Under the pieces are notes generated by a model that did no database searches, had not been told where the DNA came from, and saw only the letters and a list, made by a program, of their open reading frames with translations. The position numbers and the translations under genes are program-made. A DNA stretch of 64,000 nt from Halomicroarcula saliterrae (lineage in GTDB: Archaea; Halobacteriota; Halobacteria; Halobacteriales; Haloarculaceae). Position 1 is the first letter of the stretch, and each line of letters starts with the position of its first letter. Positions 41,843-49,102 of this stretch are shown here, in pieces. Location: the NCBI RefSeq assembly GCF_031624395.1, contig NZ_JAMQON010000002.1:124001-188000 (forward strand), given 5' to 3'.

Positions 41843-42976
41843 ATGACCGGACAACAGCTTCGGCCCGGACTGGAGGGAGTCACTGTCGCCGAGACGCGCC
41901 TCAGCGATATCGACGGCGAGGCGGGTGAACTCGTCATCGGGGGCTTTCCCGTCGAGACGCTGGCGACGAACGCCACCTACGAGGAGACGGTGTTTCTCCT
42001 GCTGGAGGACCGACTCCCGTCGGCCGCGGAACTCGACGCGTTCCGCGCGGACCTCGCCTCGCGGCGCGAACTCTGTGAAGAGACCCACGCCGTCCTCCGC
42101 CGCGCCGCCGAGGACGGGGAGCCGGCGATGGACGCGCTCCGGATGGGGCTGGCGGCAGCGACGCTCGACGCCGACACCGACGAGCCCTCCGAGGCCGCAA
42201 AGCGCGTCGTCGCGGTGATACCGACCGTCGTCGCGGCCTACTGGCGCTACCGGAGCGGGGAGGCGCCGGTCGCGCCCGACCCCGAGCTCGGCCACGCCGA
42301 GAACTACCTCGCGATGCTCACCGGTGACCCGCCCGATGACCACGCCGTCCGTGGACTGGAGACCTATCTGAACACCGTCGTCGACCACGGGCTGAACGCC
42401 TCCACGTTCACCGCTCGTACCGTCGTCTCGACGGAGTCGGACCTCGTCTCGGCGGCCACCGCGGCGGCCGGCGCGCTCAAGGGCCCGCTCCACGGCGGCG
42501 CGCCCGGACCCGTACTGGAGATGTTGCGGACCGTCCACGAGTCGGGTGACCCGGAGCGGTACGTCCGGGAGGCCCTCGACGCGGGCGAGCGACTGATGGG
42601 CTTTGGCCACCGAGTGTACCGGGTTCGCGACCCGCGTGCCGAGGTGCTGTCGACCGCCGCCGAGCGGTTCTACGCGGCGGCCGCCGAGACCGACTTCTAC
42701 GACACCGTCGAGCAGTTCGAGACGGTGGCGCTGGACCTGCTGGCCGACCACAAACCCGACCGACGGCTGGCGACGAACGTGGAGTTCTACACCGCCGCCT
42801 TGCTCCACGGCGTCGGCGTCCCGCGAGCGCTGTTCACCGCGACGTTCGCCGTCGCCCGGAGCGGCGGCTGGATGGCCCACGGGCTCGAACAGCTGGCCGA
42901 CAACCGGCTGGTCCGGCCGGTCGGGCGCTACGTCGGAACGCGTGACCGCTCGTGGACGCCGGTCGAGCAGCGGTGA
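41843..42976 (+). CDS. citrate-synthase-family enzyme
   Basis: A 377-residue protein with KGPLHGGAPG and GFGHRVYRVRDPRA catalytic His motifs and ATNVEFYTAALL (Glu where Asp is usual). Its length is that of archaeal citrate synthases. It is a clear paralogue of the upstream fusion protein (shared SDxDGEAGELV, DHGLN and STESDLVSAATAA blocks). Citrate or 2-methylcitrate synthesis from acetyl- or propionyl-CoA and oxaloacetate is expected, but which one cannot be told. Confidence 0.85.
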   Translation: MTGQQLRPGLEGVTVAETRLSDIDGEAGELVIGGFPVETLATNATYEETVFLLLEDRLPSAAELDAFRADLASRRELCEETHAVLRRAAEDGEPAMDALRMGLAAATLDADTDEPSEAAKRVVAVIPTVVAAYWRYRSGEAPVAPDPELGHAENYLAMLTGDPPDDHAVRGLETYLNTVVDHGLNASTFTARTVVSTESDLVSAATAAAGALKGPLHGGAPGPVLEMLRTVHESGDPERYVREALDAGERLMGFGHRVYRVRDPRAEVLSTAAERFYAAAAETDFYDTVEQFETVALDLLADHKPDRRLATNVEFYTAALLHGVGVPRALFTATFAVARSGGWMAHGLEQLADNRLVRPVGRYVGTRDRSWTPVEQR

Positions 42977-43000
42977 CGCCCCGGAAAGGGCCGGGCTGGG

Positions 43001-43357
43001 TCACCGTCCAGTCGGCCGACGAATCCCACCGTCCGGCTGCTGTGTCAGCTGGCCGGTCGGCTGCTGTGGTGGCTGAGCCGTAGATTGCTGTGGCATCCCA
43101 CCGGTCGGCTGTTGCGGCGGCTGGCCCGTCGACTGCGGTAGCGGGTGGCCGGTCGGCCCACCTGCGGGCCTGACGCCGTCGGGGAGGATATACTGTAACA
43201 TCACGTCTGGAACGAACCCGATCTGGTGGTCGTCGGTGTCGGACTCGTAGCGCTCCGGGGCCTCGTCCGCGGCGCCGCTGTACAGTTTCACGCCCTTATC
43301 GGTCAGTTCGTAGCGGTCACAGCGAAAGCTGGTGCCGTCGGTGCATATCACGTTCAT
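43001..43357 (-). CDS. small protein with Gln/Pro repeat tail
   Basis: A 118-residue protein. The N-terminal part (about 1-60) is a compact beta-type domain starting MNVICTDGTSFRCDRYEL. The tail (about 65-118) consists of imperfect repeats of QxPTG and PPQQPTG with few acidic residues, unusual for a haloarchaeal cytosolic protein. The DNA beneath the tail is a matching imperfect tandem repeat. Function unknown. ATG 43357 is chosen over an ATG two codons upstream. Confidence 0.65.
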   Translation of the reverse strand: MNVICTDGTSFRCDRYELTDKGVKLYSGAADEAPERYESDTDDHQIGFVPDVMLQYILPDGVRPAGGPTGHPLPQSTGQPPQQPTGGMPQQSTAQPPQQPTGQLTQQPDGGIRRPTGR

Positions 43358-43387
43358 CGACACGTCGGCGGTTCGGGCTCGACGCAG

Positions 43388-44167
43388 TTAGCTGTCGGCC
43401 CGGCGCCGCTTGAGCTTCTCCACCCTGGTCGCGAGCGCGAGGAACGTCGCCAGAATCGTCAGCGTGACCGCCCAGCCCGCAGCGAGGTCGTGGGCCAACG
43501 CAGTGTGGTCGAACCCGTAGACCGAGACGCGAGGTTCGCCCCGCAGCCACGTGTGGTGTGGGCCGCCCAGCACGGGGACGAAGTAGTCCACGATGTCGTT
43601 GAAGCCGTACCAGAAGGCCGCCACCGCGACGGCCGGGACGGAAAAGGTCGCGTAGCGGTGGATGAGAAACGCCTCGACGGCCATGGCCAGATGCGAGAGG
43701 ATGAGAAACCAGTAGAGCCACGCGGCGATGCCCTCGCTGCCGTTGATGACGAGCTGGACGTACGGCGTCCAGAGGCCGAGCTTGATACAGCCGAAGAAGG
43801 CCAGCGCGTGGAGCCACTGGAGGTCCCAGTCGAGTTTCCACGCCGCAAAGGAGAGCCCGATGAACATCGTCGCGACGGGCGAGTCCGGAATCAACGGGTA
43901 CGCCAGGGGCGTGGCGGCGCCGAGCTGCCCGCCCAGCAGCGGCGGTGACAGGTCCGTCGGCTGGCCGGCGTAGTACCAGAAGCCAAACAGCGTCCCGACG
44001 AGATTGACGATCGCGATGGGCCAGGCGAGGCGCAACCCGACGTTTTCCAGCCACTGGGGGAGCGGCGCGACGTAGCGGGGCAGCCCCTCCGGGTCGGGGA
44101 GCGACCCGTCGAAGTACCGCGCGACGACAGCCTCGATTCGGCGCCCCACCCGGTTCACGACGGACAT
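43388..44167 (-). CDS. DUF1405-family membrane protein
   Basis: A 259-residue protein with about six hydrophobic segments and the DUF1405 marks FGFWYYAGQ, WKLDWDLQWLHALAFFGCIK (in part), and YGFNDIVDYFVPVLGGPHHTW. The family is widespread in archaea and Bacilli and has no assigned role. It sits alone between the repeat-tail protein and a lipoprotein gene. Confidence 0.85.
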   Translation of the reverse strand: MSVVNRVGRRIEAVVARYFDGSLPDPEGLPRYVAPLPQWLENVGLRLAWPIAIVNLVGTLFGFWYYAGQPTDLSPPLLGGQLGAATPLAYPLIPDSPVATMFIGLSFAAWKLDWDLQWLHALAFFGCIKLGLWTPYVQLVINGSEGIAAWLYWFLILSHLAMAVEAFLIHRYATFSVPAVAVAAFWYGFNDIVDYFVPVLGGPHHTWLRGEPRVSVYGFDHTALAHDLAAGWAVTLTILATFLALATRVEKLKRRRADS

Positions 44168-44216
44168 GGACAGGGGGACGCGAGGCTGGCTGAAAACGCT
44201 AGCGGTCGGCCGGTGG

Positions 44217-45635
44217 TCACTGACTCAGACCGCGTTCCAGCACCGAGAGAACGTCCGGCCAGTGCTCGCGGGCCGCCGTGGCGTTCGCCGCCGGCGAGCC
44301 ACCGAGCACCAGCGGCCCGACCTGCGTCGAGCCGTAGGTCGGGGTGAACGGCGGCGTGATGGAGTGGCCGGCACCGTCGTACACCGTGAGGTCGAACGCG
44401 TAGTCGTACTCCGAGCCGTCCAGCCGGTCGGTCGCGAGCCGGCTGTATCGCGGGCTGTTCCAGAGCCGGTCGTCGCTGCCGGCGACGAACTCGACGGGTC
44501 CGTCGATGCGCTCGACCGGGATAGTCGCCGCCTCGACCGTCGACGCGGCGGCGGCCTCGAAGCCGTCGCCGTAGTACGCCCGGCCGTTCGACATCGTCGG
44601 CTGGCGCTCGGGGTAGGGGATGTACGGAACGGGCTCGCCGTCTATCGTCCACGAAGAGGCGTCCGGCGCCTCGCCGAGGGACTCGATGCCCTCCCAGACC
44701 AGGCCGCCGCCGGAGACGCTCACGACCGCGCCGACCACATCGCTGTTGGCCCCCGAAAGCAGCGCCAGTTCCGCCCCCTTCGAGGCGCCGTACAGCCCGA
44801 CCTGCTCGCCGGCGACGCGGTCGTTCGCGGCCAGGGTCTCGCAAGCCCGGACGACGTACTCCACGGGGACCTCGACGAGCGTCTCCGGAACCGGTTCGGG
44901 TTCGCCGAAGTACTGCAGGCTCGCGGCGACGAACCCGTTGGCGGCCAGCAGGCGTGCCGGCCCTCGCAGCTCCCGCGGCTGGGAGCCGTGCAGGAGCACG
45001 ACGCCGGGTGCCGGACCGTCCGACGGTGGGTAGTGGACCGTCCCGGCGAACTCGTCGCCCAGTGGTTCCTGTTCGACGGACGGGAGCACGCGCTCGGTCG
45101 TCGTCTCGGCGAGCGCCCTGCCCTGTGTGTCGGTGACCGTAATCGTCACCTCGTGGGTCCGGAGTGGGAACAAGGCCCGCCGAGCGGCGAGGTCCGTCTC
45201 CATGGCCCAGAACAACCCCATCGGGTCGGCGTCGTCGTAGTCGCCGGCGACGGGCGACTGTGAACCGAGTGTGACCGTCCCGCCGTCACCGACGGCGAAC
45301 GTAGCGGAGGACGACCAGTCGACCGGACCGTCGGGTCCCGGTGTCGACGTCGCGGCTTCGACGGACACCCGTTCGCCGGGTGGCAACCCGGACAGCGTCG
45401 GGGATATCGACTCGTCGATGCGCGCGGTCGCGGGCACTTCGATAGCGGCGTCCGCAGGGTCGTTTCCCGTCGGGGTCCGTGGGCTGTCGGTCCGAGCGTC
45501 GTCCGTGGCCGTGCCGGTGTCGGACTCGTCCCCGAGGCCGCCACAGCCGGGAAGCGTGCCGAGACCGGCGGCCGCCGCCGCTGTGAGCAGTCGACGGCGG
45601 CCAATCAGCGGAGGGAACTGATTCTTATCCGTCAT
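44217..45635 (-). CDS. Tat lipoprotein, acyl-CoA thioesterase/BAAT-type hydrolase
   Basis: A 472-residue exported hydrolase. It has a Tat signal (GRRRLLTAAAAAGLG), a lipobox TLPGC (Cys about residue 31) and a Thr/Asp-rich spacer. A BAAT N-terminal beta-domain (about 65-185) is followed by an alpha/beta-hydrolase domain. Catalytic residues visible are Ser in GLYGASKGAEL, Asp in AGSDDRLW and His in GAGHSI. It likely cleaves an ester or thioester outside the membrane. Secretion of this family is unusual. Confidence 0.85.
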   Translation of the reverse strand: MTDKNQFPPLIGRRRLLTAAAAAGLGTLPGCGGLGDESDTGTATDDARTDSPRTPTGNDPADAAIEVPATARIDESISPTLSGLPPGERVSVEAATSTPGPDGPVDWSSSATFAVGDGGTVTLGSQSPVAGDYDDADPMGLFWAMETDLAARRALFPLRTHEVTITVTDTQGRALAETTTERVLPSVEQEPLGDEFAGTVHYPPSDGPAPGVVLLHGSQPRELRGPARLLAANGFVAASLQYFGEPEPVPETLVEVPVEYVVRACETLAANDRVAGEQVGLYGASKGAELALLSGANSDVVGAVVSVSGGGLVWEGIESLGEAPDASSWTIDGEPVPYIPYPERQPTMSNGRAYYGDGFEAAAASTVEAATIPVERIDGPVEFVAGSDDRLWNSPRYSRLATDRLDGSEYDYAFDLTVYDGAGHSITPPFTPTYGSTQVGPLVLGGSPAANATAAREHWPDVLSVLERGLSQ

Positions 45636-45768
45636 TATCTGGCAGATTTATTGACATGACGGCGTAATAAACGTTCCTCTCCCGGCGTCGCACTTCGCAG
45701 TAGACACCAGATACGCACAGTCAGGCGAAGGACACGCGTTAAGTAAATCCAGTCCTAAGCCCGGCGTA

Positions 45769-46677
45769 ATGCCTGAAGCTACCGATTTGGAGGAACTCCG
45801 CCGCGGGACCGATCTCGTGAAACGCGGCTTCGCGAAGATGCAGAAAGGCGGCGTCATCATGGACGTCGTCACGGCCGAACAGGCCCGCATCGCCGAGGAC
45901 GTGGGTGCAGTGGCCGTGATGAACCTCGAAGCGGTGCCCGCCGACATCCGCAAGCGCGGCGGCGTCGCGCGGATGGCCGACCCCGCCTCGCTGCAGTCGG
46001 TCATCGACGAGGTCTCTATCCCGGTGATGGGGAAGGCCCGCATCGGCCACACGAAGGAAGCCGAGATTCTGGAGGCCGCGGGCGCGGACATGCTCGACGA
46101 GAGCGAGGTGCTCACCCCGGCCGACGACCGCTACCACATCGACAAGCGGGACTTCACCGCGCCCTTCGTCTGTGGCGCGCGGAACCTGCAGGAGGCGCTG
46201 CGCCGCATCGACGAGGGCGCGGCGATGATTCGGACGAAAGGCGAGGCCGGTACCGGCGACGTGAACCAGGCCGTCCACCACCAGCGCAACATCAAGGGCT
46301 CCATCCGCAAGCTCGAAGGGATGAGCCACGAGGAACGCGAAAAGTGGGCCCGCGAGCACGAGGCGCCCGCCGACCTCGTCCACGAGACCGCCGAGATGGG
46401 GCGCCTGCCCGTCGTGAACTTCGCTGCCGGCGGCATCGCGACGCCCGCCGACGCGGCCCTGATGATGCACCACGGCTGTGACGGCATCTTCGTCGGCTCG
46501 GGCATCTTCGGTGCGGAGGACCCGGAGGCGATGGGGACGGCCATCGTCGAGGCCGTCAACAACTGGGACGACGCCGAGGCGCTGACCGAGATCAGCAAGA
46601 ACGTCGGTAAGGGGATGAAAGGCGACGCGAACGCCGACCTCCCCGAGGAAGAGAAACTGCAGGGCCGCGGCGTCTGA
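45769..46677 (+). CDS. pdxS: PLP synthase lyase subunit
   Basis: A 302-residue PdxS, which builds pyridoxal 5'-phosphate from a pentose phosphate, a triose phosphate and ammonia. Conserved segments: [20 protein letters not shown] (in part), [12 protein letters not shown] with an active-site Lys, [14 protein letters not shown] and [16 protein letters not shown]. The glutaminase partner PdxT is not adjacent. A TTAAGTAAAT box (about 45738-45747) lies 27 nt upstream. Confidence 0.97.
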   Translation: MPEATDLEELRRGTDLVKRGFAKMQKGGVIMDVVTAEQARIAEDVGAVAVMNLEAVPADIRKRGGVARMADPASLQSVIDEVSIPVMGKARIGHTKEAEILEAAGADMLDESEVLTPADDRYHIDKRDFTAPFVCGARNLQEALRRIDEGAAMIRTKGEAGTGDVNQAVHHQRNIKGSIRKLEGMSHEEREKWAREHEAPADLVHETAEMGRLPVVNFAAGGIATPADAALMMHHGCDGIFVGSGIFGAEDPEAMGTAIVEAVNNWDDAEALTEISKNVGKGMKGDANADLPEEEKLQGRGV

Positions 46678-46752
46678 GCGGCCGTTTGTCGCGGCGGGGT
46701 CGGGTCTATCGAAAGACGAAGAACCAAGTCGGTCGGTACGTGACTGAGGGGT

Positions 46753-47961
46753 GTGCAGCAGACGGAGACCGCGGCGACCGACGCAAACGAGGGTATCCTC
46801 GACCTCGTCAGAGCCTTTCAGGAGTCACTGGAAGGGCTCGCGGCAACGCAGGGTCGCCTCGTCGCGACTGGCCTGCTCGTGGCGGCGCTGTTCGTCAGCG
46901 TCGTCGTCGTCCCGGCGCTTCTCTCCCGGCTCCGGGCGGCCTCACTCGGTCGATTGGGGACGGAGCAGTCCGGGAACTGGCTCCAGGTCGTCGCGGGATA
47001 CACGCCGACGACGTTCCGGGGCCTGTTGTTGCGGACGGCACAGCTTACGGTGTTTTCTATCGTCGTCGTCTCGTTTCTCGTGGTCTGGGGCGTCGCCGAC
47101 ATCGTCGAAGTGCTCCAGCCGTATCTGGAGGACAGGGACCCCACGCTCGTGCCGACGATTCAGACCCTCGTCCTCATCATGCTGGCGTTCGTCGCGTCGG
47201 ACCAGCTCCAGCGGTGGATAGACCGGTTCAGCACGGCGCTGTCGGATTTCACCGAACACCAGGAGGAGATCCTCCTACGGGTGGGGCAGGTCACCATCTT
47301 CGTGACGGTCGGCGCGACGATCTTCGCGGTGTGGAGCATCAACGTCGGCGGCCTGCTCGTGGGGGCCGGCTTTCTGGGTATCGTCGTCGGCTTCGCCGCG
47401 CGCCAGACGCTGGGCTCGCTCATCGCCGGCTTCGTCCTGATGTTCTCCCGGCCCTTTACCATCGGTGACTGGGTGGCCATCGGCGAGCAGGAGGGTATCG
47501 TCACCGACATCACGATATTCAACACGCGACTGGAGAACTTCGACGGGGAGTTCGTCGTCATCCCGAACGACAGGGTGAGCGACAGCGCCATCACCAACCG
47601 GAGTCGGAAGGGGCTCTTGCGGCTGACCCTCGACGTGGGCGTCGACTACGACACCGACGTGGACGCGGCGAGAGAGCTCGCCCGCAAGGCGATGATAGAC
47701 GTCGCCGACGTCGTCGATTCGCCGCCGCCACAGGTCGTCCCCAAGTCGTTCGGTGACTCCGCCGTGGTGCTCGAACTGCGCTTCTGGATCGACCACCCGA
47801 CGCCGCCCCGGAAGTGGCGGGCGGTCTCGGCGGTCGTCCGGGCGGTCAAGACGGCCTTCGACGAGGAGGGAATCTCGATTCCCTTCCCGCAGCGCACACT
47901 CACAAGGCGCGGGGACGACGCGGCCACGGACCACCCCCACAGCGTCACGTCGGAGGACTAG
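46753..47961 (+). CDS. mscS: MscS-type mechanosensitive channel
   Basis: A 402-residue channel with several N-terminal helices and the MscS core (about 200-300): GLLVGAGFLGIVVGFAARQTLGSLIAG (in part) as pore helix, RPFTIGDWVAIGEQEGIV, NTRLENFDGEFVVIPND and a C-terminal cytosolic alpha/beta domain. It releases solutes on hypo-osmotic shock. It starts with GTG and ends overlapping the next gene by 4 nt, tail to tail. Confidence 0.92.
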   Translation: MQQTETAATDANEGILDLVRAFQESLEGLAATQGRLVATGLLVAALFVSVVVVPALLSRLRAASLGRLGTEQSGNWLQVVAGYTPTTFRGLLLRTAQLTVFSIVVVSFLVVWGVADIVEVLQPYLEDRDPTLVPTIQTLVLIMLAFVASDQLQRWIDRFSTALSDFTEHQEEILLRVGQVTIFVTVGATIFAVWSINVGGLLVGAGFLGIVVGFAARQTLGSLIAGFVLMFSRPFTIGDWVAIGEQEGIVTDITIFNTRLENFDGEFVVIPNDRVSDSAITNRSRKGLLRLTLDVGVDYDTDVDAARELARKAMIDVADVVDSPPPQVVPKSFGDSAVVLELRFWIDHPTPPRKWRAVSAVVRAVKTAFDEEGISIPFPQRTLTRRGDDAATDHPHSVTSED

Positions 47962-48266
47962 TCGAAGAGCCCGTCCAGAACCAGCCCGGCACCCAGCAGC
48001 CAGCAGCCACTGAGCAGCGCAAGCGTCGCGACGTGGAACAGCCAGCGGAGGCCGAAGCCGGCAAACAGCGGTCCGTCCATCGCGTGCGTCGTGACAGCCA
48101 CCGCGACGGCGGGCGAACCGGCCTCCGTGACCAGCCCCGCGGCGGCGCCCGCGACGAGGGGGACTGTGACGGCGATGAGAGCGAGTCCGACCCGTGTCAG
48201 AACGGTGCCCACGGTCGCCGGGTCGAGGCGACCGGTGGCCCGGACCGTCGAACCGCGATGTGCCAT
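47958..48266 (-). CDS. small three-helix membrane protein
   Basis: A 102-residue protein with hydrophobic segments at about 21-46, 53-70 and 78-97. No family recognised. ATG 48266 is used; the frame is open further upstream but without membrane character. It is convergent with mscS, overlapping by 4 nt. Confidence 0.6.
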   Translation of the reverse strand: MAHRGSTVRATGRLDPATVGTVLTRVGLALIAVTVPLVAGAAAGLVTEAGSPAVAVAVTTHAMDGPLFAGFGLRWLFHVATLALLSGCWLLGAGLVLDGLFD

Positions 48267-48418
48267 GTCTAGACACACCATCCGAGCGCCGATAAATCCC
48301 GGCACCGAACCAGGTGAGCATGAGTCCACAGGTCCGACTGCCGTCGCACGGTTTCCTCCTTACAGCCAAGGGAACCGCCTGTCGAAGCTATTATCCCCGG
48401 GCGCACGTACGGGGAGAT

Positions 48419-49000
48419 ATGAGCACGCCGCCGGGGGAGTACTACACCGACGAACGCTGGCAGAACTGGCTGGACCGTATCGAAAACGAGGGGATAGACC
48501 CCGAAGACGAGGACTCGGCGCGCCTCCTGTTGAACCTGCAGGACGACGCCGCCATCGCCGTCGCGAAGATACTCACTGACTACGACGACGGGGAACTGGA
48601 CGAGGAGACGGCGCTGTCGGAGCTCGCGGGCGTCCGGGAGATAGTTCTCGACGATATCACCATCGACGACGAGGAGACGCTGATGCTTATCGACGGCGTC
48701 CAGACCTCGCTGGTCTGTGTGTTCTACGCCGCAGAGGAGTACACCGCCGAGGGCGTCGCGAGCGAGGCGACCGTCACGGACTACGTCGGCGCGGCCGCCG
48801 ACGCCGAGGCCGAGGAGGACCTCGACGCGGCGCTTGGCTACTGCGTGCAGGCGGGGACGCGTATCATCGACGGCGACGAGCTCGCGATGGAGGTCGTCGA
48901 GGACCTCGAATACGGCCTCGTCTCCGAGTGGGTCAACGGACTGGACAGCCTCCAGACCGCGCTGTCGGACCCGGAAGTCGTCGAGGAAGACGAGGACTGA
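48419..49000 (+). CDS. DUF2150-family protein
   Basis: A 193-residue very acidic soluble protein starting MSTPPGEYYTDERWQNWLDRI, mainly helical, with ILTDYDDGELDEETALSEL and VQTSLVCVFYAAEEY segments typical of DUF2150. The family is archaeal, with no known role. ATG 48419 is supported by a CTATTATCC box about 27 nt upstream, despite an open frame that extends further 5'. Confidence 0.82.
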   Translation: MSTPPGEYYTDERWQNWLDRIENEGIDPEDEDSARLLLNLQDDAAIAVAKILTDYDDGELDEETALSELAGVREIVLDDITIDDEETLMLIDGVQTSLVCVFYAAEEYTAEGVASEATVTDYVGAAADAEAEEDLDAALGYCVQAGTRIIDGDELAMEVVEDLEYGLVSEWVNGLDSLQTALSDPEVVEEDED

Positions 49001-49075
49001 GACGGGCAGCCACGCGTCGGATATCGCTGACGCGAGTCGGCGGACGTCGCAGCGTCCGAGCCGGCGGATAGGCTT

Positions 49076-49093
49076 TTACGTGGTACTACGTAA
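49076..49093 (+). promoter_or_regulatory. palindrome over surface-protein promoter
   Basis: TTACGT-GGTACT-ACGTAA: perfect 6-nt arms and 16 of 18 positions symmetric. It begins in the TTTTACG TATA box (49074-49080) and covers the stretch between it and the ATG at 49103, where a bound protein would block transcription. Confidence 0.5.
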
Positions 49094-49102
49094 GTAGTCG
49101 GC

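Noticed and set aside
43030-43160. Short imperfect tandem repeats resembling a CRISPR array.
   Set aside because: The period is short and irregular, lies in frame within a coding tail, and has no unique spacers.
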